Source: Aldehydirespirator sp965203575 (GTDB lineage Bacteria; Actinomycetota; Acidimicrobiia; Acidimicrobiales; Aldehydirespiratoraceae). Taken from it: 64,000 bases of DNA. How positions within the stretch are numbered: position 1 is the stretch's first letter; every line of letters begins with the position of its first letter. Below the pieces are notes generated by a model. That model was not told the origin of the DNA. It was given only the letters and a program-made list of their open reading frames with translations, and searched no databases. The stretch is from positions 248,001-312,000 of the forward strand of contig OZ241894.1 in NCBI GenBank assembly GCA_965203575.1, written 5' to 3'. Both the position numbers and the translations under genes were made by a program. This document shows, piece by piece, positions 24,087 through 31,874 of this stretch.

Positions 24087-24484
24087 GCCGCCGATTGGGG
24101 CCGGTCAAGCGGCGGGACCTCATCAGCAGACTCAAGAAGCTCGGCTGGCGAGGCCCTATCCCGAGCCGTCATGACTACATGGTGCTCGGTGCGCGCAAGG
24201 TACACATACCCAATGTCAAGGAAATCGACGCCGGCTTGCGCCCGGCCACCGACGTCGACTCGGCCGTTGCCGCGGCCAGGGAAACGGTCAAGTCACAGCC
24301 CTACCTGTGGGCCAACCTGATCATGATCGACGAGGCGGGGGCGACCGCGGTGAAAGTGCGGGGCGACCGAGTCGAGGCCACCGCCCTGGCCGGGTCCACC
24401 GCCCGCCCACACCACAGCGAAGCCTGCGTCAGGCGGGCTCGGAGTGTCGCCAGCGCCGCCAGAAGAACAGCGATTCCGGGATGA
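24083..24484 (+). CDS. chimeric ORF: HicA-like toxin N-terminus joined to an acyltransferase fragment
   Basis: 133 residues. Residues 1-54 match the HicA double-stranded-RNA-binding-like fold: VKRRDLISRLKKLGW, then the catalytic His in SRHDYMVLG, then VHIPNVKEIDAGL. The usual last helix (LLRxILRxAGI) is missing. From about base 24245 to 24420 the sequence closely follows bases 26110-26280 of the Ntn acyltransferase gene: YLWANLIMID and VRGDRVEATALAG occur in both. The final 20 residues overlap an opposite-strand ORF and resemble nothing. This is a recombination product in which a fragment of the neighbouring gene replaced the toxin C-terminus. Toxin activity is doubtful. Confidence 0.7.
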   Translation: MSRRLGPVKRRDLISRLKKLGWRGPIPSRHDYMVLGARKVHIPNVKEIDAGLRPATDVDSAVAAARETVKSQPYLWANLIMIDEAGATAVKVRGDRVEATALAGSTARPHHSEACVRRARSVASAARRTAIPG

Positions 24485-24572
24485 ATCCTTGGCTGCCGGT
24501 GGTGCTGTCGAGTTCGGGGATGTCCTTGAGGAGGTCTTGCTGGGACTCGGTGTCGGTTGCAGGCGGCTCCAT
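24429..24572 (-). CDS. small hypothetical ORF, 47 aa
   Basis: ATG at 24572, five bases after the stop of the small membrane protein upstream, with no recognised family. It reads MEPPATDTESQQDLLKD, then PELDSTTGSQGF and a C-terminal ESLFFWRRWRHSE rich in aromatic and basic residues. It follows the alcohol dehydrogenase and the 64-aa protein on the same strand and could be the end of that operon. It overlaps the doubtful tail of the chimeric HicA frame on the other strand. Evidence is position and composition only. Confidence 0.4.
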   Translation of the reverse strand: MEPPATDTESQQDLLKDIPELDSTTGSQGFIPESLFFWRRWRHSEPA

Positions 24573-24576
24573 GGGG

Positions 24577-24771
24577 TCACGTTAGCTCGTAGAATCCCAG
24601 GAGCAATACGACGATTTCGAGCAGGACGATCAAGGCCTGGAAGGCGACCAGCCACCGAATGCGAGTGAGGGTCTTGGCATTGTCGCCAAAGTCGCGATTG
24701 AGCGCGTCGATGAGGGCGACTTGCAGCTGCAGCAGGCTTGGGCGGTCGTGGAGGACCGGCCGCCTCTTCAT
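24577..24771 (-). CDS. small single-pass membrane protein, 64 aa
   Basis: ATG at 24771, two bases after the alcohol dehydrogenase stop. The N-terminal half is soluble (RPSLLQLQVALIDALNRDFG), followed by a single hydrophobic helix at about 43-62 (LVAFQALIVLLEIVVLLLGF). No family is recognised. Tight spacing suggests it is co-transcribed with the dehydrogenase. Confidence 0.6.
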   Translation of the reverse strand: MKRRPVLHDRPSLLQLQVALIDALNRDFGDNAKTLTRIRWLVAFQALIVLLEIVVLLLGFYELT

Positions 24772-24773
24772 TC

Positions 24774-25784
24774 TCAGGGGATGAGTACTGCCCGGCCTAC
24801 GAAGGCGCCGCCGGCGAGGTCTCGCAATGCTTGGTTGGCGTCGCTCAGCGCGTAGGGCACGGCCACGGGGTGGACGTCGCCGCGCAGAGCCAGCTGCGTC
24901 AGCTCCACCAACTCCGGGTAGGTGCCGACGTAGACGCCCTCGATGCGGGTCTCGTTGGCGACCAGCGACAGCATCGGAGTCGACAGAGAGCCGCCCACCC
25001 CCACCGCGAAGTACGAGCCGCCGAAGCCGAGGATGGACAGGGCGGAGGAAGCCGACTCGTCGCTTCCGGCGAAGTCGAGGATGACGTCGGCCTGCGAGCC
25101 CGTCGCCGTGCCGAGTTCCTCCGGCGAGCAGGCGGCATGCGCGCCGCAGACCACCGCGAGTTCCCTGGCCTCGGGCCGCGTGTCGACGGCCAGCACCCGG
25201 GCCGCGGAGACTGACCGCAGGATCTGCACCGCGAGGTGACCGAGCCCGCCCACGCCCATCACCACCGCCAGACTGCCGGGCCCGAGAGATGAGGCGGCCT
25301 TGCGGCAAGCTCGGTAGGCGGCCAGGCCGGCATCGGTGAGAGTGGCCATCGCGGCCAGGTCAGCGTCATCGGGCAGCGGGATCAGCGATCGCTCGGTCAC
25401 CAGCAGGTACTCGACGTAGCCGCCGTCGCAGTCGATCCCGGGAGTGCGCCTGCCCGGCGCAGCCGAATCGACACCGCGGCGCTCGGGCGCGCTGAGGCCG
25501 TCGGAGACGAACGGGTAGCAGAGCACGGCCTGCCCCACCTCCACCGTGGACACCATCGACCCCACCGCGTGCACCCAGCCGCTGTTCTCGTGGCCGAGCA
25601 CGTGGGGCACGCTCACCGGCAGCTCCCCCATCAGTATGTGCAGGTCGCTCCGGCACACCCCGGCGGCCGCGATCCGCACGACGACGTCGAACGGTCCCGC
25701 CGGCTCCGGCTGGTCCCGCTCCTGCGGGCTTAGCGGCTGGAGCGAGAGGCCGTCCGGTTGGCCGGTCATTACCATGGCCCGCAT
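24774..25784 (-). CDS. zinc-type alcohol dehydrogenase (MDR family)
   Basis: 336 residues from an ATG at 25784. Medium-chain dehydrogenase features: GVCRSDLHILMGE with the catalytic Cys, GHENSGWV with the zinc His and Glu, and the Rossmann motif VVMGVGGLGHLAVQIL. Acidic D in LAVDTRPEA suggests NAD use. The four-Cys structural zinc lobe is absent (the region reads YPFVSDGLSAPERRG), unlike the related enzyme at 58530. It is divergent from the acyltransferase gene at 25828. Confidence 0.9.
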   Translation of the reverse strand: MRAMVMTGQPDGLSLQPLSPQERDQPEPAGPFDVVVRIAAAGVCRSDLHILMGELPVSVPHVLGHENSGWVHAVGSMVSTVEVGQAVLCYPFVSDGLSAPERRGVDSAAPGRRTPGIDCDGGYVEYLLVTERSLIPLPDDADLAAMATLTDAGLAAYRACRKAASSLGPGSLAVVMGVGGLGHLAVQILRSVSAARVLAVDTRPEARELAVVCGAHAACSPEELGTATGSQADVILDFAGSDESASSALSILGFGGSYFAVGVGGSLSTPMLSLVANETRIEGVYVGTYPELVELTQLALRGDVHPVAVPYALSDANQALRDLAGGAFVGRAVLIP

Positions 25785-25827
25785 CGGACCGAGGCTAGAG
25801 GGCCGCGCCGAAGGGTGAGGGAACGCC

Positions 25828-26637
25828 ATGTGCACGACCGGAGTGCTGAGGATCGGTGCCGATGACTACCTGCTGTTCAAGAACAAGGACTTCGGCCGGA
25901 CCCACTTCGACGACCGGCTCGTCACCGAGCCGAGCGTCTTCGGCGTGCAGGGCGTGACCACCTGGGCCGGCACGGACCCCGACCTCGACCAGTTCTCGGG
26001 GTTCTCCATTGGTGCCAACGAGCACGGGCTGCTGTGCTGCGACTCCAACGTGCGCACCCTTGACGGCCACGCCAACTACGACGAGCTGACGGAGATCGCC
26101 CTGCGCGAGGGCCGCGATGTCCATTCGGCCGTCGCGGCCGTGCAGGAGGCAGTCGAGTCGAGGCCTTACCTGTGGGCCAACCTGATCATGATCGACGCGG
26201 CCAGGGCTGCGGCGGTGGAGGTGCGGGGCGACCGGGTCGAGGCCACCGCTCTGGCCGGGCCCACCGCCCGCTCCAACCACCATGTCGAACTCAAGCCTCA
26301 CCCCGATGACGACGACACAGTCACCACCCAGAAGCGGCTGGCCTCCGCCCAGCGCCGGCTGGACGAGGCCACCGGCTTCGACGACGTTCTCGCCCTGCAG
26401 CGCTCCCACGACGACGGCGACACCGGCATATGCAACCACCAGGGCTACCGGACGGTGTACTCCTATGTGCTGAGGCGCAGGGGGGACACCACTGCCCTGC
26501 ACGTGGCCCAAGGCCAGCCCTGCACCGAGCCCGAACTCGTCGAATTGACCGTGCCTCTCGGCGCTCACTGGTCCGAGGGCGCTGCCGGAGACTTCCGGAG
26601 TTCGTACCCGTCGGCTCAGGCTCTCGACGACTGCTGA
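25828..26637 (+). CDS. Ntn-type acyltransferase/hydrolase (isopenicillin-N acyltransferase / C45-like)
   Basis: 269 residues beginning MCTTGV; Cys2 would be the N-terminal nucleophile after Met removal, as in choloylglycine hydrolases and acyl-CoA:6-aminopenicillanate acyltransferases. LLFKNKDFGR, IGANEHGLLCCDSN and TARSNHH are the matching blocks. The natural substrate is unknown; C-N amide bond cleavage or transfer is expected. The 3' end encodes FRSSYPSAQALDDC, and this tail recurs in fragments at 34.1-34.7 kb. An internal fragment of the same family is fused to HicA at 24.2-24.4 kb, so this locus has been repeatedly copied and broken. Confidence 0.8.
   Translation: MCTTGVLRIGADDYLLFKNKDFGRTHFDDRLVTEPSVFGVQGVTTWAGTDPDLDQFSGFSIGANEHGLLCCDSNVRTLDGHANYDELTEIALREGRDVHSAVAAVQEAVESRPYLWANLIMIDAARAAAVEVRGDRVEATALAGPTARSNHHVELKPHPDDDDTVTTQKRLASAQRRLDEATGFDDVLALQRSHDDGDTGICNHQGYRTVYSYVLRRRGDTTALHVAQGQPCTEPELVELTVPLGAHWSEGAAGDFRSSYPSAQALDDC
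26593..26612 (+). repeat. 20-bp direct repeat, left copy (island boundary candidate)
   Basis: TTCCGGAGTTCGTACCCGTC, inside the last 15 codons of the acyltransferase gene, is identical to bases 34697-34716. Similarity continues to the stop codon (39 of 45 bases). The 8.1 kb between the copies holds defence and mobile genes with different base composition. Confidence 0.85.
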
Positions 26638-26714
26638 CGCTTCTCCTATCTCGCCATCTGGCAGCAGCCGCGGAGTCTCGCGGTACGGTTTCGAGGGAGG
26701 ACACCCACTAGCCG

Positions 26715-28090
26715 ATGCCAACGCAAGGACATTTCAGCGGATCAACCATGACCAACAACCTGACTGCCGACGCGAGCCCCGAGAAGCGGCTGTTCATCTC
26801 GCTCCTGACCCGCGACATCTCCCTCGTCGCAGCGTTCCTCGACCTGATCGACAACTCGATCAACGCTGCGCTGGCCCCATATGCGGACAAGCTAACGACG
26901 GCAGAAGGCTACCTCTCCGCGCTCGATGACCCCGAGATCTCAGCGTCCACCTCGATCGATATCGAATTCAGTGCTGAGAGCGTCAAGATCACCGACAACG
27001 CGGCCGGCATCGACTCGGAGACCGCTAGATCTTACGTGTTCAAGTTTGGTCGCGCAGCCAGGACTCCGGCGCGTCCCTTGACAGGCTGTCGGTTTACGGG
27101 ATCGGTCTCAAGCGCGCGATCTTCAAGATGGGCGACCAAATCTCAGTCGTGTCAGACCACGAACAAGGCGGATTCGAACTGGATCTCGACGTTCCAGCAT
27201 GGGCAGCGTTGAAACAGCACGTATGGGGCTTCCCCATAACAGAGAGGCCAAACGCCGACACCGATGCAACCGGAACTGTCATAGAGATCACCCATCTCCA
27301 TGAGGATGTTGCGACTCGGCTCGACGACGGTGTGTTCGAGGGCCAGTTGATCGAGAGAATCGGTAAGACGTACGGCTACTTCATGGGGAAGTTCGTCACG
27401 ATCAGCGTCAACGGGGAGCCCGTCGCGCCAGACAGCGTGCAAGTGAGTGAGAACCAGGCAGCCGAGACCTTGACAATCGACAACACAACATGCGCCATCG
27501 TCGCCGGTCTTGGCCCCAGCGACTCAAACGGGCACTTCCGCGACGCAACGGCTGGATGGTTCGTCCTGTGCAACGGCCGCACCGTCGTTAGTGCCGACAA
27601 GAGCAGACTGACGGGCTGGGGTGGTCGTGGCCTCCCCATCTTCCAGCCCAAGCACCGGCCATTCGTAGGAATGGTGATGTTCGTCAGCGACGATCCTGAG
27701 TCACTGCCTTGGACTACAACGAAAGCGTCTATCAACGAAGACAGCATCGTATGGCAGCGGGCAAAGCGGGAGATGGTGAATACGGCCAAGGCGATCGTCA
27801 AGTTCCTCGACAGCCGGTACACCGAGTCTGGCACGGAGGTGGACTCCGACGAGCTAAAGGAGGCGCGGGGCGGAAGTGTCAACCCTCTCGCATCCTCGGT
27901 GGCGAAGCCGCGAAAGTTCAAGCCTCCCGCTCCCAAGAAGGATCCCACGACGCGGATCCAATACGACGCAAAGGTGGCGGACGTGAAGCGAATCGGTAAG
28001 CACTTGAGACGGCCTGGAATGAGCGGGTCCGAGGTCGGCAGACACACTCTCGACTTCTTCCTTCGCAACGAGGTCGGAGACGAGGAATGA
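26715..28090 (+). pseudogene. GHKL (MutL/MORC/Hsp90-like) ATPase, frameshifted
   Basis: Two frames together encode about 458 residues. The first, from an ATG at 26715 (or 26748), carries the N box FLDLIDNSINAAL and the ITDNAAGI G1 box. The second resumes with the G2 box VYGIGLKRAIFKMGDQ and continues through a second domain to a Lys/Pro-rich region (KPRKFKPPAPKK) and a basic C-terminus. The join needs one missing base after 27055; with that base restored the reading is continuous, FKFGRA then SQDSGASLDRL. Prokaryotic MutL/MORC-like ATPases are known from restriction-modification-type operons. The stop overlaps the next gene by four bases. The frameshift could be true decay or a sequencing error. 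Confidence 0.8.
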
Positions 28091-29040
28091 CTCCACAGTC
28101 ATCGGCTCGCTTCGTTAGCTACGACCTCCGGCCTGCTAAGCAGACCGAGCGCCGAATACTCCTGGACCTTGTCGCGCTCGGTCGAGCGTGCGGGCTGGAA
28201 CTCAGTGACTATCGCTACGTCGGCATGGGGGCCAATCGGTTCTACGACTATCTGTTGCTGCACCGCTACCTTGGCATCCACAACATGGTCAGCCTCGAGC
28301 ATGACCCGAACATGGTCGAGCGAGCCCGGTTCAACGCACCGTACGGCTTCATCGAGGTGCGGGAGCAGAGTACAACTGACTTCATCCAACTCGATGCATT
28401 CGACATCAGATCGATCTACTGGTTCGACTATGACGGCGCGATTGGCACGGAGGTCATCGATGACATCTACTCCTTGGGAACGGCCGTCTCGCCGGGAGAC
28501 TTCATCTTCGTGACGGTCAGCGGAGAACCGCCGCGAGTAGTACGCAAGGAGAGCAGTACCCAGCGAGTGGACTGGTACACCGAGACGTTTGGCGACGTCG
28601 CTAACCGAATCCAGCCAGAGGATTGTGAGGACGGCACCTTCAGGTTGTCGGTTCACAAGCTCCTCTGTACGGCATTTCGCCATGCGTTCGCCAGCGCAGA
28701 CGACGTCTTCTCGATGCCACTCCAGCTCTTCTACCGCGACAGCACCCAGATGGTGACCGTCGGTGGGTGCTACCTACGAGCGGCAGACGACGAGGAGTTC
28801 CGCCGCAGGTGCCAGCAGGAACTGCCCTTCCTGGACGTCGAGGGCGCCGACCCCTACTCGATCCCGCGCCTGTCCTTGAGCGAACGCGAGCGACAGGTCT
28901 TCGACCTCGCGGCAACCGGCCGACGAAGGAACTCCAAAGCCTTCAACCAATTGAGGTCGATGGGATTCGATGATCGCGATATCGAACGCTATGGCGAGCT
29001 GATTCGTTACATCCCTCGCTACGTCGAAACGATCGTCTAG
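28087..29040 (+). CDS. uncharacterised 317-aa protein, Rossmann/methyltransferase-like, partner of the GHKL ATPase
   Basis: ATG at 28087 overlapping the ATPase stop; the next gene starts one base after its stop. I do not recognise a named family. The N-terminal half has a nucleotide-binding pattern: YRYVGMGANRFYDYLLLHR, then MVSLEHDPNMVERARFN, which looks like the G-loop and the acidic ribose-binding end of strand 2 in SAM-dependent methyltransferases. A Ser/Asp-rich section follows (SIYWFDYDGAIG, IFVTVSGEP). No catalytic DPPY-type motif is seen, so DNA methylation is not supported. The C-terminal 70 residues are charged and helix-rich (LSERERQVFDLAATGRR). Linkage and overlap say it works with the ATPase. 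Confidence 0.6.
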   Translation: MTPQSSARFVSYDLRPAKQTERRILLDLVALGRACGLELSDYRYVGMGANRFYDYLLLHRYLGIHNMVSLEHDPNMVERARFNAPYGFIEVREQSTTDFIQLDAFDIRSIYWFDYDGAIGTEVIDDIYSLGTAVSPGDFIFVTVSGEPPRVVRKESSTQRVDWYTETFGDVANRIQPEDCEDGTFRLSVHKLLCTAFRHAFASADDVFSMPLQLFYRDSTQMVTVGGCYLRAADDEEFRRRCQQELPFLDVEGADPYSIPRLSLSERERQVFDLAATGRRRNSKAFNQLRSMGFDDRDIERYGELIRYIPRYVETIV

Positions 29041-29745
29041 ATGGACCTCAACGATCCGTTCACCCTGCACGCAGCGGACGCCAGGAACATGTCCACCCTC
29101 ATGCCGTTGCTCGGCGATGACGCTGAGCCGTTGGACTGCACAATCACATCGCCGCCGTACTGGAATATCAAGGACTACGACCAGCCGGATCAGATTGGCT
29201 TCGGTCAAAGCTACGACGAGTACCTCGCGGCAATGGGAGAGGTGTTCCGCGGGCTACGACCATACGAAGCCCACGGACAGCCTGTGGATGGTGGTCGACG
29301 CGCTCCGCGTCAACGCGGAGCTTCCTAGTCAAGCAGCGCGGCAACTTCCCCTTCCGTTCGAACTCTCATCACTAGCAGCGAAGTCGGGATGGACGTTGCG
29401 AGAAGTCGTCATCTGGAAGAAGGACCGCACACTCCCGTGGTCTTCCGGTCGACACTTCCGCAATCTCTTTGAGTGCGTGCTCTTGCTCGTCAAGACCGAC
29501 AACCACAAATTCAAGGTCGACCGTCTACGCGACTTTGAGTTCAGCGAGTGGTGGCTCAGGTGGCCGGAGCGCTACAACCCGAACGGCCGACACCCCTCAA
29601 ACGTGTGGGAGATACCGATCCCCGTCCAGAGAAGCTGGCGCACGCCAACGATTCCGCACGTCTGCCCGCTGCCGGAGGAACTGGTCAAGCGGATGGTCCT
29701 GCTGTCAACGTATCCGGGGGACGTGGTTTTCGACCGGGGATTATA
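29041..29745 (+). pseudogene. DNA methyltransferase (N4-C/N6-A type), frameshifted and truncated
   Basis: ATG directly after the previous stop. Frame 1 gives ITSPPYWNIKDYDQP, motif IV of amino-methyltransferases, and runs to EVFRG. The reading then moves by one base at a GGG run at 29251-29253 (one extra G) and continues with KPTDSLWMVVDAL, WTLREVVIWKKDRTLPWSSG, HPSNVWEIPIP and ELVKRMVLLSTYPGDVVFD. Normally DPFAGSG follows; here it breaks into RGLYGKVPK and IS1595-related sequence. The SAM-binding motif is therefore lost, and the protein would be inactive even without the frameshift. Confidence 0.8.
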
Positions 29746-30340
29746 CGGAAAGGTGCCGAAGCTTAGGTCAGAGGCCACAAATGGCTGTCACACCCCTGTG
29801 GGACAATGGACACATGGCCAGCAACTCACCAGGCAAGCACTTCCGCAAGGGGATGACCGTGGCCGAGTTCTTCGCACGGTTCCTCGACGACGCCGCGGCC
29901 GAGGCGTGGTTCGTCGAGATGCGCTGGCCCGACGGGGTGGCGTGCCCGCACTGTGACTACAGCAACGTCCAGGATGGTGCCAAGCACCCCAGCCAGCGCT
30001 ACCGGTGCCGCGGCTGCGGCAGGCGGTTCAGCCGCCGCACCGGGACCGTCATGGCCAACTCGAACCTAGGGTTCCGCGACTGGCGCATCGAGTCGCTGCG
30101 GAGCATGTTCAAGCGCGGCTACGTCGGCACCTACCACCACATGTCGGAGGCCCACACGGGCCGCTACGTGGACGAGTTCGTGGGCCGACACAACATCCGG
30201 CCGCTCGACACCGACCAGCAGATGGGCGCGGTGGCCGTCGGGATGGTCGGCAAGAGCCTGCCGTACCGCCGACTCGTGGACGCCTAGGGATGCACCAGCT
30301 GCGCATCACCGGATGCGACACTGGACAAGTGTCCACTGTC
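29746..30340 (+). mobile_element. IS1595-family element, internally deleted
   Basis: The segment interrupts the methylase gene and holds a deleted IS1595 transposase. Bases 29802-29821 match the reverse complement of 30321-30340 at 17 of 20 positions, a possible inverted-repeat pair, although the left one includes the transposase start codon, so the true ends are uncertain. No clear target-site duplication was found. Confidence 0.6.
29814..30287 (+). pseudogene. IS1595 transposase with deleted catalytic core
   Basis: 157 residues from the ATG at 29814. The N-terminal zinc ribbon is complete (CPHCDYSNV, then YRCRGCGRRFSRRTGT), and the text runs to NSNLGFRDW. It then joins directly to the normal C-terminal end: ESLRSMFKRGYVGTYHHMSE, VDEFVGRHNIRPLDT. 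IS1595 transposases have some 140-160 residues between these points with the DDE catalytic residues and the HTH link; all are gone here. The frame is intact across the deletion, so a small protein with a zinc ribbon could still be made. Confidence 0.8.
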
Positions 30341-31168
30341 GGCGCGGCCCGCATCACCGAGGCCGACAATCTCGACTATCTCGCCGGCGTGGCGGATGAG
30401 TCGGTGAAACTGGTGGTCACCAGCCCTCCCTACAACCTGGGCAAGGACTACGAGCGGCGCAGCCCGCTCGATGCGTACCTGGCCGCGCAGAGGAAGGTGA
30501 TCGCGGAGGCGGTGCGGGTGCTGCATCCCGCGGGGTCGATCTGCTGGCAGGTCGGCAACTACGTGGACAACGGCGAGATCGTGCCGCTTGACATCCTGCT
30601 GTACGACACCTTCGCCAAGCACGACCTGAGGCTACGCAACCGGATCGTGTGGCACTTCGGCCACGGTCTGCACTGCTCGCGGCGACTGTCGGGCCGCTAC
30701 GAGACGATCCTGTGGTGGACCAAGACCGACGACTACACATGGCATCTCGACCCGATCCGGGTTCCGGCGAAGTATCCCGGCAAGCGCCACTTCAAGGGGC
30801 CGAAGGCGGGCGAGCTGTCATGCAACCCGCTCGGCAAGAACCCCAGCGACGTGTGGGAGATCCCCAACGTCAAGAGCAACCACCCCGAGAAGACCGGCCA
30901 TCCCTGCCAGTTCCCAGTCGAGTTGGTGGAGCGGCTGGTGCTGTCCATGACCGACGAGGGCGACACGGTGTTGGACCCGTACGCCGGGGTGGGCAGCACA
31001 CAGATCGCCGCAGCCATGCACGGACGCATCGGGGTCGGCTGCGAACTCGACGCTGGCTATGTCGCGGTGGCGCGTGAGCGGTTCGCGCGGCTCGCTGAGG
31101 GCACGCTGAGGACCCGTCCGATGGGCAAGCCGGTTTATGACCCGAACCTGCCCAAGGGTGGCCACTGA
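30290..31168 (+). CDS. type II DNA methyltransferase (amino-methyltransferase, motif IV first)
   Basis: 292 residues from an ATG at 30290; a GTG at 30329 (279 residues, VSTVGAARITEADN) is a good alternative because the first 13 residues come from IS-border sequence. Motif IV TSPPYNLGKDYERR comes first, the target-recognition part lies in the middle (NRIVWHFGHGLHCSRRLSGR), and the SAM motif LDPYAGVGSTQIAA is C-terminal with CELDAGYVAVARERF after it. This is the permuted order of beta-class N4-cytosine/N6-adenine methylases. It overlaps the nuclease gene by one base (TGATG), so they form an R-M pair. Confidence 0.88.
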   Translation: MHQLRITGCDTGQVSTVGAARITEADNLDYLAGVADESVKLVVTSPPYNLGKDYERRSPLDAYLAAQRKVIAEAVRVLHPAGSICWQVGNYVDNGEIVPLDILLYDTFAKHDLRLRNRIVWHFGHGLHCSRRLSGRYETILWWTKTDDYTWHLDPIRVPAKYPGKRHFKGPKAGELSCNPLGKNPSDVWEIPNVKSNHPEKTGHPCQFPVELVERLVLSMTDEGDTVLDPYAGVGSTQIAAAMHGRIGVGCELDAGYVAVARERFARLAEGTLRTRPMGKPVYDPNLPKGGH

Positions 31169-31779
31169 TGCGACTGGTCGAGCACTACTCGCATCTCAAC
31201 GGCCTGGAGTATCTGCTGGTGCATCACTGCGACCTGTGGGACGAGGTGCAGGCCGTGATCGCGGGGGTGGACGCGGAGGAGTGCCGCACCAAAGTCTCCG
31301 CTGAGCAGCGCACCGAGGGGCAGGTGTTCTACTCGCCGGTGGACATGAACAAGGCGTTCGAGGCCCTGTTCGAGGATCGGGGTTGGGAGGAGCGCCGCAA
31401 CAACTTCTGGGTGACCGCTGATGCCAAGTTGCTACGCGGCATATACGGTCTGCCCACCGACCAGCAACGGGATCGGATCCGAGAGGCTGGCCAGGAGCCG
31501 ATCTTCTCCTACAACCAGACCGATTACGTCAAGCAGCGCGTCGCGGTGGAGGTCCAGTTCGGCAAGTACGCGTTCGTTGCACACGACCTGTTCGTCAAGC
31601 ATCTCAGCTTCTACGTCTCCGACATCATTGATGTCGGCATCGAGATACTGCCCATGAAATCCTTGGAGCGCGAGATGTCGTCCGGCGTCCCCTATTACGA
31701 GCGGGACTTGCTGAACGTGATCCGACAGGGCCGCGGCGTGCCCGCGGTCCCCCTAGTGCTGATCGGAGTAGCACCATGA
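31168..31779 (+). CDS. BglII/BstYI-family type II restriction endonuclease
   Basis: 203 residues from the ATG at 31168. The active site reads D-x8-E-x-Q in TDYVKQRVAVEVQFGKYAF, the unusual Glu-x-Gln arrangement known for BglII (Asp84, Glu93, Gln95) in place of the common ExK. FVAHDLFVKHLSFYVSDIID, VGIEILPMKSLEREMSSGV and AVPLVLIGVAP are further family blocks. The R-M pair seems intact; BglII-type enzymes cut within GATC-centred palindromes such as AGATCT or RGATCY, but the site of this one is not predicted. The stop overlaps a 32-aa ORF. Confidence 0.85.
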   Translation: MRLVEHYSHLNGLEYLLVHHCDLWDEVQAVIAGVDAEECRTKVSAEQRTEGQVFYSPVDMNKAFEALFEDRGWEERRNNFWVTADAKLLRGIYGLPTDQQRDRIREAGQEPIFSYNQTDYVKQRVAVEVQFGKYAFVAHDLFVKHLSFYVSDIIDVGIEILPMKSLEREMSSGVPYYERDLLNVIRQGRGVPAVPLVLIGVAP

Positions 31780-31874
31780 CAACCGCGAAACCCGCGAGGC
31801 CTACTGATCTGCCCAAGTACTGGGACCCCCACTATCAACCCACCGCCGAGGAGCTGGAGAACCCATCGCGCTAA
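31776..31874 (+). CDS. 32-aa ORF overlapping the nuclease stop; probable truncated gene
   Basis: The ATG shares bases with the nuclease stop (ATGA). It reads MTTAKPARPTDLPKYWD then HYQPTAEELENPSR and stops at an IS481 remnant. The coupled start shows that a third gene followed the nuclease in the R-M operon, and the remnant's left end has cut it to a stub. No family is recognised from 32 residues. Confidence 0.45.
   Translation: MTTAKPARPTDLPKYWDPHYQPTAEELENPSR

Noticed and set aside
28087..29040. Calling the 317-aa protein a DNA methyltransferase
   Set aside because: No DPPY/SPPY or PCQ motif; only a general nucleotide-binding pattern is visible.
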